Shown here one piece after another: positions 52,668-63,040 of a stretch of DNA of 64,000 bases (within the stretch, counting starts at the first letter, position 1; each line of letters starts with the position of its first letter). The stretch is from contig OY754468.1 in NCBI GenBank assembly GCA_963575645.1, positions 2,790,001 to 2,854,000 of the forward strand, written 5' to 3'. Origin of the DNA: Xanthostigma xanthostigma. Lineage: Eukaryota > Arthropoda > Insecta > Raphidioptera > Raphidiidae. The notes under the pieces were generated by a model. That model worked only from the letters and a program-made list of their open reading frames with translations, did no database searches and was not told where the DNA came from. The position numbers were made by a program, and so were the translations under genes.

Positions 52668-53010
52668 CACGACGGATATAAACGCTGTAATAATAATTGA
52701 AAAAGGGTAAATAAAATGTTGAAACCCCCCGACTGCCCTGAATTAAGAATAGGATAATATCAATCATTCAGTCTTTGATTCACGTCTGATTAGAACTCTT
52801 TAATAAATAAATTTATTGAAAAATATCAATCATATTGGATTATTTACGCACCTAAGGTGATTTAAAAGTTGTAATATTTTAGTTGATTTCAGGGCAGCGA
52901 ATGGCAGCCTCAGACTGATTTTCTTTGATTACTTACCTCCTCTTAGTCGGGGTGTTTCAACATTTTATTTAATCCTTTTTCAATTACGTTTACATTCGTC
53001 GTGGGTTTTA
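52668..53010. mobile_element. TIR element with PLE-like fragment inside
   Basis: ACACGACGGATATAAACG...AATTGAAAAAGGGTAAAT and TTTAATCCTTTTTCAATT...CGTTTACATTCGTCGTG are inverted. A stretch at 52776-52830 (CACGTCTGATTAGAACTC) matches the PLE-like family. Confidence 0.68.
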
Positions 53011-53049
53011 TCAAAATATTTAATTTTGTTTTTTACTTTATTTTATTTT

Positions 53050-53263
53050 TTTTGACGTGATAACGTCTTATAAATTGATGAAACACCAGCTGCACGCACG
53101 AAAAAGTGTAACGTTCCGCCTGACCCTGTGCGTGCAAGCGAGAGCGCAGTATGCTTCGGCCCAAGTTTGACAGCTACTAAAATTTAGGTTATGTATTACG
53201 GAATACGTTATCACGTAAAACTATTGTCCGTAAACCAACTTTACAGACAACCAATTTTTTTAG
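53050..53263 (+). repeat. Family A repeat, copy 7
   Basis: TTGACGTGATAACGTC to ACAGACAACCAATTTTTT, with a shortened middle. Confidence 0.83.
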
Positions 53264-53499
53264 ATTTCTTGCGTTAGGAACCATCGCAGATGAATTACAA
53301 ACATTTTACAGAAAACCGCATCTAAATTGATCAAGCCGTTTTCGAGATAAATGGCGACATTCGAGTGCACAAACATACAAACTAACAAACAAACAATCTC
53401 TCTCACTCTAAACGCATATACCTGCTCCGTTCCGTTGTGGGTAAAAAGAGTTGAAAAGACGAAGAACTCTATAATTGTTCTTACTATTCTGTCTATAAC
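53264..53499. other. LINE-tail-like stretch
   Basis: AAATTGATCAAGCCGTTTTC and ACAAACATACAAACTAAC resemble the 3' untranslated part of lepidopteran LINE-type repeats. Confidence 0.4.
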
Positions 53500-54055
53500 A
53501 TTTACGCATTGGTGGTGATTACACGCACTGCTGCGGGAAGTACGTACGTTCGGGCGGCCGTAAAGAAAAAACAACCTATCTGTTATATAGGGTATTAGAT
53601 AATATTATAATCATTGTAGGTACTTATTATGTAACTGAATCTATGATTGTACGAAACTGATAAAATAATTATTAATAAACTAACTATCGGGGAATACGTT
53701 TAAATCATTCTAAATTGATACGTAAATATACAACACTATCAACTGTTGTTTAGATGTCGTTTCCATAGCAACCCTATTGCATTTTAGCTAATAGTCGCGA
53801 ACAGCTGTCATTCATGTTTTTACGTATAGCCTCAAAGCGTTTGCTTGGAATTTATCCGTTTTTTTTTTTTTTTTTTGGAATTAATAAGTAATTAATTGCT
53901 TAATTTATTCAATAAACGTACTTACGACCGAGGTATGAAGAAAATAGTATACACCACACTGGCCGAAAGTTTGATACCTTGCCCTCCGCGTCAGGCATCA
54001 TGGCGCGCAGGGCAAGATATCAAACTTTAGGCCCTTGTGGTGGAATATACTATTT
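53500..54055 (-). repeat. Family D repeat with hairpin, copy 3
   Basis: Reversed: GTTTCCATAGCAACCCTATT (second empty site for hAT MITE 3), CGACCGAGGTATG at 53925-53937, then the hairpin GTATACACCACACTGGCC with its partner to 54052. About 150 bases near 53580-53735 are extra. Confidence 0.73.
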
Positions 54056-54765
54056 TTTATTCAGTCATTAAAGAACTACAGCTCAGCACAGTGGAGCTAG
54101 TGGATATTTTGATAAAAGGCGATACGGCATGCAGAAATAGGGAAGACTGTTTACTTTATTGTATTCTATTATCCTGAGGGAGAGAACAAACCAACCAAAT
54201 AGGCTAATCCTCACGCTCGTTTATGGTTCTAAACTTCTTTCACTGTATGTGTTTCTATTTACAAGCTGGACCAAAAAAAGTCTTGAGAACTACTACTATT
54301 CTCATTGCGATGTTTTCTGGGAAAATTTTCGTTTTCAACATTTTCCGGAAAAAACAACAACTCTGGTTCTGATTAAGCGAGTTTTTAAATTTTTAAATCC
54401 AATATGACGGACGCCCCAAGATGGCGGAATGTCCTTTTCACTACACGCTCGGAACTTCGTGGTTTACTTAATCACTGTTGCGACACACTGTATAGACTAG
54501 AGATAGTAAACCACGCTGGTAACGTTGCACGAGTGTTCAGTTTAGCGTATACGCGTTTGTATTGTCTGCATAGATATATCTGCGACTTCAGAGCAAAAGT
54601 CGCTATGTCGAATTTTTCATATTTGTTCTATATCTTTTATATTCATTTCAATACACGGTACCGTTATTTCAGTCAAACGTAGAATAAATTTTAGGTACCT
54701 ATACAAAAAGTACGCAATTTATGTAATCAGATTCTAATGCAAAATTTCAAAAATCTAAAAAAAAA
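54056..54765. other. No confident gene
   Basis: Frames of 82 and 92 residues lie here. GTGGTTTACT...AGTAAACCAC (54461-54516) is an inverted pair. No domain recognised. Confidence 0.4.
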
Positions 54766-55084
54766 ACGTGACACATTTTCGTACATGCAGCCGGTGTTTC
54801 ATCAATTTATAAGATTGGTGTTTTATCAATTTATAAGACGTTATCACGTCAAAAAATTGGTTGTCTGTAAAGTCGGTTCCCGGACGATAGTTTTACGTGA
54901 TAACGTATTCCGCTCGAATTACATATTTAATAATACATAACCTAAATTTTAGTAGCTGTCAAACTTGGTCCGATCGTGCGCGGAACGTGACACATTTCGG
55001 AACGTGACACATTTCGGAACGTGACACTTTTTCGGGCATGCAGCCGGTGTTTCATCAATTTATAAGACGTTATCACGTCAAAAC
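54766..55084 (-). repeat. Family A repeat, copies 8a and 8b in tandem
   Basis: A 5'-half copy (54770-54857) abuts a full copy (54854-55084), both reversed and sharing the joint CACGTCAAAAAATTGG. The full copy has CGGAACGTGACACATTT in triplicate. Confidence 0.8.
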
Positions 55085-55117
55085 GCTTAAATAATATATT
55101 AACGAACTAAAAAGTCT

Positions 55118-55253
55118 AAGGCCTAGTTTATATGAGAGGCGTTCAACGCGCGTTGGCCCAACGCGCGTTTAAAACTTCTATACAATTGTATAGAAACTGT
55201 AAACGCGCGTTGGGCCAACGCGCGTTGAACGCCTCTCATATAAACTAGGCCTT
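55118..55253. repeat. CpG-rich perfect palindrome
   Basis: Arms of nearly 60 bp start AAGGCCTAGTTTATATGAGA and contain AACGCGCGTTGG. Each arm also holds its own smaller palindrome around GGCCCAACGCG. It stands out sharply from the AT-rich flanks. Confidence 0.88.
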
Positions 55254-55589
55254 AAGGTCGCTGGAGCCCAGCTGGTCAACTTAGATTTTATTTCTACATG
55301 CCCCTCTGCACCCGCAAAAGCCTATGTTACGAGCATATAAATGCAAAATGCACTATGGAAGAAGATTGATTCGTACATTATCGGATAATTTGATTTCACT
55401 AATTTTATTGATACGAATATCTGCGAAGAATTTATATCTTTTGTGTTACTGTTTCGTTTGCAAACACATTATTGCAGCGGCGTAGGTATAATAATATAAT
55501 AAATATAACTATTTGGGCGTTCATCTAAGCATATCAAGAGATAAAAAACATGCGAAATAAAAAGTGTCTCATACATTTTATTACATTTA
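55254..55589. other. No gene recognised
   Basis: Unassigned stretch. Confidence 0.5.
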
Positions 55590-55671
55590 TCTAAATATAT
55601 AAAAGGAAACCGTGACTGACTGATCTATCAACATCAAACTTGGCGCGAGCGAAGTCGCGGGCAAAAGCTAG
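55590..55671 (+). mobile_element. Minimal 82-bp Helitron
   Basis: A|TCTAAATATATAAAAGG at the 5' end and hairpin CGCGAGCGAAGTCGCG, GGCAAAAGCTAG|T at the 3' end, with only CTATCAACATCAAAC-type sequence between. Confidence 0.75.
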
Positions 55672-55880
55672 TATAATATATATCGAAAAATGGTATTAAA
55701 AAAGTTGTTTATAATATGATTTTAAGAGAAAATTTAAAGAAATATTCGGTTTCTAAATTAACACAAAATTCGAAAAATATCGAAAAAGTTGGTTACAATT
55801 ACTTTCTGGATCGATAATATGCTAATTTAATGTTAAAATATCTAAGTCAATACATGTTCCAAATATACCTACAGACTTTT
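55672..55880. other. AT-rich, nothing recognised
   Basis: No signal seen. Confidence 0.5.
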
Positions 55881-55980
55881 TTGACGTGATAACGTCTTAT
55901 AAATTGATGAATCACGTCAAAATAAAAAGATGAAACACCGGCTGCATGCACGAAAAAGTGTAACGTTCCTAACGTTACTA
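55881..55980 (+). repeat. Family A repeat, 5' fragment (copy 9)
   Basis: TTGACGTGATAACGTC followed by a small internal duplication (ATTGATGAATCACGTCAAAA), then GCTGCATGCACGAAAAAG and a break. Confidence 0.75.
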
Positions 55981-56089
55981 AGTGAACGACTAGAATGCCT
56001 TCGCTAATTTTGAAGCAGATATCATCAACCGATTGAGATGAAAATTTGTATACACGTTTAGTTTGAATGACAATGCATGGTTAGCTGTG

Positions 56090-56380
56090 TGACGTCACTC
56101 TAATTCCAATATGGCAGACTTCTAAAGATGGCGGACTAATTTTATTATGCTTTCCTACAATATGGGTATCAAATGAAAGGGTTTGCTGAGAATAATTCGA
56201 AAAATAAAGTGACGTCACTCTAAATTCAATATGGCGGACTTCTAAAGATGGCGGACTAATTTTATTATGCTTTCCTACAATATGGGTATCAAATGAAAGG
56301 GCTTGCTGAGAATAACTCGAAAAATAAAGTGACGTCATTCTAAATCCAATATGGCGGACTTCTAAAGATGGCGGACTAAG
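56090..56380. repeat. Tandem repeat, 120 bp, about 2.4 units
   Basis: GTGACGTCA starts at about 56090, 56210 and 56330, exact 120-bp steps. Units contain AAGATGGCGGACTAATTTTA and GGTATCAAATGAAAGGG. Because 120 is divisible by three, the minus strand stays open across it. Confidence 0.9.
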
Positions 56381-56382
56381 TT

Positions 56383-56582
56383 TTTGACGTGATAACGTCT
56401 TATAAATTGATGAAACACCAGCTGCATGCACGAAAAAGTGTAACGTTCCGTAACGTTCCGCCTGGCCCTGTGCGTGCAAGCGAGAGCGCAGTAATTTATT
56501 ATTAAATATGATATTCCAGCGGAATACGTTATCACGTAAAACTATCGTCCGTAAACCGACTTTACAGATTACCAATTTTTTT
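56383..56582 (+). repeat. Family A repeat, copy 10
   Basis: TTGACGTGATAACGTC to ACAGATTACCAATTTTTTT; it interrupts the third 120-bp unit. Confidence 0.82.
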
Positions 56583-56589
56583 ATTACTT

Positions 56590-56905
56590 TTTCTTTTAAG
56601 GGTTCCGGACCCGAAGGGTGCCAACGGAACACTATTACTAAGCCTCCGCTGTCCGTCCGTCCGTTTGTCAGCAAGCTGTATCTCATAAACCGTAGTAGGA
56701 TAATTGAAATTTTCACAGTGTGTATTTCTATTGGCGCTCTAACAACAAATAAATCAAGATGGCAAATTTCAAAATGGCCGCCATAATCATTAAAAAAACC
56801 TCCTATAGTGTCTTTGTGCGTAATCGTTTTTGTGCTATCTCCTTGCATTCGTATTACTTCCCTGCACCACGACGGCGAATTTCGAATAGATGTAATTAAA
56901 TTATA
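56590..56905 (+). repeat. Lepidopteran interspersed repeat fragment
   Basis: TTAAGGGTTCCGGACCCGAA, TGTCCGTCCGTCCGTTTGTC and AAACCGTAGTAGGATAATTG are hallmarks of a very common lepidopteran repeat (from memory). The 92-residue frame inside is not a gene. Confidence 0.6.
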
Positions 56906-57478
56906 CAATTACTTGCCAAATTTTTACATATTGTTATAGCACTTCTCTTGTTTCTTTTACAAAAGTGTTTTAAAAGTATGTGGAAATATTGGGTTCAAAT
57001 ATCCCTCTCTTAAGATATCTTATTTTAAAAGTGAAAGTTTTCTTTTCGGATAACATTTGGTAAACGCATTATCAATCCTGTAAAAGGATTTATTTTCTTT
57101 CTTAGAAGTAAAGGTAATTAATACTCAAATTACGAGTCATAAAACCTAGGTATAATTTCACCGTAGAATAGACCCAAAATATTACAAGAGGTAAAAGGAC
57201 AGTTGTTAATAGTTAGTTCTCTCTGATCTGTGACACTATCAAGACATACTTCCAATACTGTATTTTGAATAAAAGACAATCTTTAATAATTAAACTCTTC
57301 AATTATTTAATAAATACACCGTCACCGAATCCATAATCCCAACAAAGTACACAGTGTTTTATCTTGTACGATGGTAGGGAGCCCTTCGTGTGCGAGTTCG
57401 ACTGGCACTTGACCGGTTTAATTTTAATTGCAAAGGTAAAAATATTAAAAATATTACATGTTACCTTCTAATATAAAA
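56906..57478. other. Unassigned, with one repeat tail
   Basis: GGGAGCCCTTCGTGTGCGAG at about 57378-57418 is the same tail as at 13191. Otherwise nothing recognised. Confidence 0.45.
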
Positions 57479-57569
57479 GCAATTCAAGCCATACCTACCT
57501 GCTTTCAAAAATAGATTAAAAAAATTGTTGATGGACATGTGTCCATATGATTCTCATATACGATTTTAG
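57479..57569 (+). pseudogene. C-terminal end of a LINE ORF2-like protein
   Basis: The frame reads YLPAFKNRLKKLLMDMC then PYDSHIRF and a stop. The LP.FK..LK..L pattern just before a stop is typical of the C-terminus of CR1/Jockey-like reverse-transcriptase proteins. The following about 120 bases end AATAAAGATGATATTTTATT and a TTCTA repeat, as expected for a LINE 3' end. Confidence 0.55.
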
Positions 57570-57690
57570 TTATATACTTTTAGTCACGCACGTTTTTCGA
57601 ATTTGTAAATTGAAATTATTATATGACGTTATTATATACCTCTTGGATGTCAATAAAGATGATATTTTATTCTATTCTATAATATAATGT
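57570..57690 (+). mobile_element. LINE 3' UTR and tail
   Basis: It continues from the coding remnant and ends in TTGGATGTCAATAAAGATG and a TATTCTATTCTA tail. Confidence 0.55.
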
Positions 57691-58460
57691 TTTTGATCAA
57701 AAATGATACGAGCCGCTACTGCACATCACACATTTTACGAAAAACAATTTACTTCCACTGTAAAAGTTTGTGTTGGTGGTTCCATCTATGAATCATTTTT
57801 AGTAAACATAACTCAAAAAACATCAGTTTAGAAAATCTAGAATTTCTATGGAAAATCTTTTTCAATCTTTGGTGTTAATGCTTCAAAATAAACTAGAAAC
57901 ATGCACCATTCTTCCCACATGACTTTTAACGAAGTTTTTACAGTTTATTTGACCTAAATAAGCGAATAAAAATCGGGTAAAAACGAGAATTTAGCATAAC
58001 TTTTACACAAATTTTTGTACAGAAAAAAATTAATTTGTTAAAAATTATTGAGCAAGCCAAATTTGTCAATATTTTTGACACCAATTTGCGAAGAAAAAAC
58101 TGTAAAATTTTAATTTGCCTTCCCGTAATTTGAAATCTCGTGACATACTATAAAGAAATATTGACGAATATGGCGTTTTTTGATTAAATTTTTAGTGCAA
58201 AAAAATGTGTTTTCTTAAATTTTTAAGCAGCAAGCCAAATTTTATGAACTTTAATGCTCTATCACAGCTAATAAAAACAGTAGTAAAATGAATTTTGTGG
58301 CCACAATTTGAAATTTCCCGAGTGCGTATTTTACAATCTGCGTACACAGTCACCTTAAACAAAACATTTAGAAGTTTGGGACACTTACTTTATCTATATT
58401 TCATTTGATTCGTCAAATGCTCCGCGCTTCTAAACTTGACAGAAGACAAAGAGATTTATT
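57691..58460. other. No gene recognised
   Basis: AT-rich, with no shared repeats noticed. Confidence 0.5.
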
Positions 58461-58790
58461 TTTTTACTTTTTAGTGCGTCGATATAAGATTTTGTTGAAA
58501 TTATGACATTGATTATAAAATTTTTAGTTATATTACATTATTTTCAATTTTAAACGACTAGAGACACGTTTGCCCACCATCAGCACCCTCACTCCCACCA
58601 CTTATCTACCTTTTTTTACTTTTTAGTGTGTCGATATAAGATTTTTTTTGAAACTATGACATCATTTACAAATTTTTAGTCATATTACATTATTTTCAAT
58701 TTTAAACGACTAGAGACACGTTTTCCCACCACCAGCACCCTCACTTCCACCACTTGTTTACCTTTCTTTAAACATTTTAAACGTATACCT
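58461..58790. repeat. Tandem duplication, 152-bp step
   Basis: ACTTTTTAGTG starts at 58466 and 58618. Both units run through TTAAACGACTAGAGACACG and CACCACTT. Confidence 0.85.
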
Positions 58791-59183
58791 ATAAATATAG
58801 CGGTTTGTCCCGGTTTCACCCGGGTGCGATAGATATAATTCTGCAAAATGTATTTCGTCTGCGGCCCGGCGTCTGAGCAAATTCTACCAGATTTGCTTCT
58901 GAACTAATAGCTTTAAGCGAATCCTATCAGATGTCGCTACTTGGTACTAAAACATTTTTTTTCTTTGTTTCTCAACCAATAGTTTTGAGTAAATTCAATG
59001 AGATGTCGCTACCTGTTACTAATACAGTTTATTTTCACAAAGCACCGTAATTTTGTACAAAGTATTTAATAAAAACTATCCTATAGCGTAAGTTTGAACC
59101 AAACAAGACACATACAAAAATTTCATTAAAATCGTTTCAAAGATTAGCGCAGACAAACATCGTCACACGAGATTTTTTATATA

Positions 59184-59761
59184 CAGTATGTAAACGCGTA
59201 AGGTGCACATATAGGGAAATTAGCATTGGGAAAAAATACTTGGATCAGAGTTAGCCATGACTGCATTAATTGTTATTTCTATTGAATTATCGTGGTAATC
59301 TTGAGGATTTCTATTTTATTTTGATTTATTTTTATTTTACTTGACTTTTTTAATAATAAAAAGCTCTTATAAATCATTATTTTAATTTTTTTGTACAAAA
59401 ATAAAACAAAAAAACAACTCCATCTGTTTGGAAGCACTTCATTCAAAAATTGTCTTACTGGTATGACGTATGCGCGTTGGTAAATCAGTGACCCAATGTC
59501 TTTAGGTTCAACACGAATAGGCGGAGATATTTGATCTCGCACAATATTTAAGTATTTTTGGGAATTTAATGTCCCATTAATAAAAAATAGTCCGATTATG
59601 TTGTAATCATTTGAATATTTTCTTCTGTAGTATACACATTCATTTTGCAAAAGAATATTATCTGTCAAATTGAAAAACTAGATTTCAAGGCTCACTCTGA
59701 TCCAGTCATTTTTTCCCAATGTTAATTTCCCTATTAATATAATATTTATGTGCACATACTG
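59184..59761 (-). mobile_element. Tc1/mariner deletion derivative, copy 2
   Basis: TA|CAGTATGTAAACGCGTAAGG start and GTGCACATACTG|TA end, collinear with 48794-49367. About 20 bases near 59733-59750 differ at the right end. Confidence 0.87.
59412..59668 (-). pseudogene. Tc1/mariner transposase fragment
   Basis: Frame with NECVYYRRKYSNDYNIIGLF, FINGTLNSQKYLN, then VRDQISPPIRVEPKDIGSL and VRQFLNEVLPNRW. Same segment as at 49025, with a longer open left part. The QQDGAP catalytic block is likewise missing. Confidence 0.7.
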
Positions 59762-59771
59762 TATATAAAGA

Positions 59772-60186
59772 TTATTATCGCTAAAATATCAGAATATTGT
59801 ATTATCATCAAAACTAGATACGACGTCAATTGGACATTTGGTAAAAAGTGAAGATTTTTTTTAAACTACACCATACAAGTCAATAAAAGTTTGTTTAAAA
59901 AGCATTCCACATAAGCCGTTTTGGATTGTGGACGTAGATATAGAAGCATAGATAGACCGGTAGAGGAATAATCCCAACAGTTCGGCCAGTTTTGATTGTT
60001 TTACCAAAACAACTTGTACTGCTGCATTGCGTACACGTATGTGCCATCAGCGATCCTAAACTAACACATTACCCACTGCAAATAATCTTCTAATTAGAAA
60101 CACATAATACAGCCCAGGTATCAACTGTTTAAACATCACTGTAACAAAGAGACAAGTCTCCCAGTTATACACCCAAAGAAAATCTA
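59772..60186. other. No gene recognised
   Basis: Unassigned stretch. Confidence 0.5.
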
Positions 60187-60449
60187 TCTATACTAATATA
60201 TAAAGCTGAAGAGTTTGTTTGTTTGTTTGAACGCGCTAATCTCAAGAACTACTGGTTCAAATTGAAAAAAAAAAATTTTGTTGGATAGCCCATTTATCGA
60301 GGAAGGCTATAGGCTATATAAAATCAGGCTACGACAATTAGGAGCGGAGCATTAATGTAAAATGTTGCAAAATGTATCTCAAAAATAAGATTCTATTCAG
60401 GTGAAATGCACTAACTAAATATACTCATATTAGCGTTGTCAGAATGCAA

Positions 60450-60522
60450 CGCCGGCTGGCTCAATCGGTAGAGCACACGACTGTCAATATCAGGGTCGTG
60501 GGTTCAAGCCCTACGTTGGGCG
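60450..60522 (+). tRNA. tRNA-like sequence (Lys body, GTC anticodon) inside a Helitron
   Basis: Same subtype as 51091-51163: loop CTGTCAA and stem ACGA/TATC. The T-arm is GTGGGTTCAAGCCCTAC. Confidence 0.78.
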
Positions 60523-60626
60523 AATACATTTTTATTATTTTTTTTTTATTTTCTACATTGCTTTCTTCTAAGGCTTACATTTAAATTTATTTTAATTTTA
60601 TTTAATTAATTAAAAAAAATTATTCA

Positions 60627-60835
60627 AATTTTTGATTAACGTCTGATTAGAACTCTTCAATAAATAAAATTATCGACCAATTTTTCAGACAATATATTAA
60701 CAAAATATAATTAATACATTAACGTTTCGATCCCGATTTGGATCTTCTTCAGAATGGATCTAAAAATATAAAAAAATAATTAATACTTAGTTTCTATTTA
60801 TTTTTAACGAAATTCGTGAAAGATTTTTTTAATAA
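60627..60835 (-). repeat. PLE-like single unit
   Basis: TTTGATTAACGTCTGATTAG to TTATTTTTAACGAAATTCG, one arm of the dimer at 24316-24622. Confidence 0.65.
60717..60756 (-). ncRNA. Hammerhead-ribozyme-like motif
   Basis: Minus strand: CATT-CTGAAGA-A-GATCC-AAATCG-GGATC-GAAACGTT-AATG. Stem I is fully Watson-Crick here (CATT with AATG), where the dimer has a G-U pair. Confidence 0.52.
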
Positions 60836-61261
60836 TGAAAAAATAATAACAAACAATTTTTTATTACGTAGTCATGGAAATAATTGTGAGCACCTAAAAA
60901 AAAATAAAAAATTATTAAAAACAAAATATTATTTTAAAATAATATTATATAGGTATAGGTATTACTTAAATTTTCTGTATCTAATTGAGCATTGAGAGAA
61001 TTTTTATTTGATTTTATATGTAACATTTCCGAAATAGGTATACATCTCTTTACATTTATATTTATTCGACACTAGATGACGCATACATGTAAATATTTTC
61101 ATCAAAAATGGAGGTTTGAGATTAAAATAAGTAGCAAAGCAGGGAACTGCCGAAAACTGCAAAAAATTTGGACACAACATTCATCTCGGTAAACTAAGAT
61201 GAATGTCCCTCCCTTCCCCATTATGTTTTTCCACCCGGGTGAAACCGGGCGGGACTGCTAG

Positions 61262-62107
61262 TATGAATATACTAAATCGGAAAAACTTTTTAGTTCTTTT
61301 TTATTAACAACTAATAAACTTGTTTATAACTAAAAATTTTTTTCGTTTATTTATTTATATTTGACGGTCGAACTGTTTCAACGCTATCCGGCCCACTTTC
61401 TCAGAAAGCGATTTCAATTGTTTTTAAAGTTTCTTTCACAAATAGCCTGTGGAAATATTGAAACGTCACTCGAGAAAAAGATTACAGTGAAAGAATTTTC
61501 CAAATCGCTTTAGTAGTTCGTAAAATAAGCCGCCGCAAACAAACAAACTTGCTCTTTATAATATGAATAATTCCGAGATTGCAAATCTCTTTTAACATTT
61601 TTTATTCTGACAGAAACATGTATTCGTCATTTAAATTGTCTGTAAAAAATTAAAATTTGCTGTTGATTTCATGTGTAGATTAAAATCGAAGATTATTATC
61701 GTCCATGTAACACGCGATTTCAAATACCAATTTTGTCAGCGTAAAACAGTAAATTAATTAATAATTACGTATATACTAATACATAAAACGCGCTGACGTC
61801 ATGTCAGACTAATAACGGTATTCTGTATGGTTAATGTTAAAATTAACATCGCTGCTTTTGTATTTCACTTTAACTTACGTAAAATTTGTAAGAAAGTGAC
61901 AAAATAGCATAATTCTTACATTGTCGATATACCTACAGAATAGCATCATAAAATTTTTTGGACGAAAGTGATTCTATTTACAGTTCGGTAGGGATGTGCG
62001 AACAATGAATTTTTATTTTTGGAGCGAGTAGAGTGTAATAAATATACTCATTAATTGAAGAAAATTTACATGGAGAACATACATGTTTTCATGTTCAAGA
62101 ACATTTT
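61262..62107. other. No gene recognised
   Basis: AT-rich, with no repeat shared in the window. Confidence 0.5.
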
Positions 62108-62117
62108 TCTATACTAA

Positions 62118-62704
62118 CCCCGGGACCGCACATTGGGGCCAATACTGGCGCCAACGTTGGCGGTATTATTTTTGAAAAGTGTTCACACATTGGGATTTAT
62201 TGGAGCCAACCTCAGTTAGTTCCAAGCAGAGCCAACATCAACATGTCGGACCTAGAAGTGGCTGTGGGTGCGGTTGCTGTGCTAAGCGCTGCTTATCATA
62301 ATATTATTTTTCTACAAAACAAAAAAAAACGTCCGTTTCTATTTTTGTGGTCTTTAATTATTGGATTCCATAAAACTGGTTCGCTTGATAAAGCTCCAAA
62401 AACAGTAATACATTTTCATTTGACCATGTCTCCTTTGATGACATCATTTATAATTTTAAATAATATTACGACGTTGTCACTCGCTTCATCAGATACTGAA
62501 GACTGGTTGGCGTTTTACACGCCAATGTGTGGCCGAATACGCGAACGTTGGGACAAATTCCCTTTGATGTTTCGTCAAAAAACCGACACAAGACGGCCAA
62601 CGTCCAACGTTGGAGCAAACATTGGCACCAACGCTATAATCTCGATCCATACATTGGCCGAGCGTTGTTGGCACCAACATTGGCCCCAATGTGCGGTCCC
62701 CGCT
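62118..62704 (+). mobile_element. PIF/Harbinger deletion derivative, TAA TSD
   Basis: Inverted ends GGGACCGCACATTGGGGCCA and TGGCCCCAATGTGCGGTCCC, with repeated GCCAACGTTGG/CCAACATTGG motifs inside. The TAA duplication is read from the split Helitron. 587 bp. Confidence 0.82.
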
Positions 62705-62707
62705 TAA
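62243..62707 (+). pseudogene. Possible PIF/Harbinger protein remnant
   Basis: The 154-residue frame opens MSDLEVAVGAVAVLSAAYHN and continues LQNKKKRPFLFLWSL. An alanine-rich helix followed by a KKKR block and an aromatic patch is the N-terminal layout of Harbinger transposases. VIHFHLTMSPLMTSF may correspond to the F..Y.RMS...F.. segment. The last third is terminal-repeat sequence read as protein. The DDE domain is absent. Family assignment rests mainly on the element ends. Confidence 0.42.
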
Positions 62708-62729
62708 TATATAAAGCTGAAGAGTTTGT

Positions 62730-62948
62730 TTATAATATATTTTGCATTTTAGATATAAATATGGTGTCTGCATATATAGTAATGGATTACAAAATCCACA
62801 TACTGTGAGAGTTGTTTTTTAATGAATTATACAGACGTTAGCTCAATTAATTCAAATAAATAAAATATTGAACAATTTTAAAGATTCCTAGAGCGAATTT
62901 TCAGTTTTCATCACTTTTTTTCTGTTAGTTTTTAGTACTTATCTTCAA
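62730..62948. other. No gene recognised
   Basis: Short AT-rich stretch between Helitron ends. Confidence 0.5.
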
Positions 62949-63040
62949 TCTATACTAATATATAAAGCTGAGGAGTTTGTTTGTTTGGTTAAACTCGTTC
63001 GAATTGAAAAAAAGATTTCACATAACACATAAAAGCAATT
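62949..63040 (+). mobile_element. Helitron 5' end fragment
   Basis: A|TCTATACTAATATATAAAGC with GAGGAGTTTGTTTGTTTGG; the body is lost. Confidence 0.7.

Larger units (their letters stand above)
58798..59771 (-). mobile_element. Helitron split by Tc1/mariner derivative
   Basis: TAGCGGTTTGTCCCGGTTTC at the left (worn CTAG) and the reversed 5' end TATATAAAGA|T at the right. Removing 59184-59761 and one TA joins the 5' end into TCTTTATATAAAAAATC. Confidence 0.75.
60187..61261 (+). mobile_element. Helitron, tRNA-bearing lineage, complete, with PLE-like insert
   Basis: A|TCTATACTAATATATAAAGC to hairpin CCCGGGTGAAACCGGG and GGACTGCTAG|T. A PLE-like fragment lies at about 60627-60835. Confidence 0.87.
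62108..62729 (+). mobile_element. Helitron 5' end split by a PIF/Harbinger element
   Basis: TCTATACTAA (62108-62117) and TAATATATAAAGCTGAAGAG (62705 on) join into the Helitron 5' end after removing the insert and one TAA. The rest of the Helitron is missing. Confidence 0.8.

Noticed and set aside
56081-56908. 275-residue open frame on the minus strand, the longest in the window
   Set aside because: It runs through two and a half 120-bp tandem units, a family A copy and a lepidopteran repeat fragment. It stays open because 120 is divisible by three. No domain is visible and its parts occur elsewhere in other frames.
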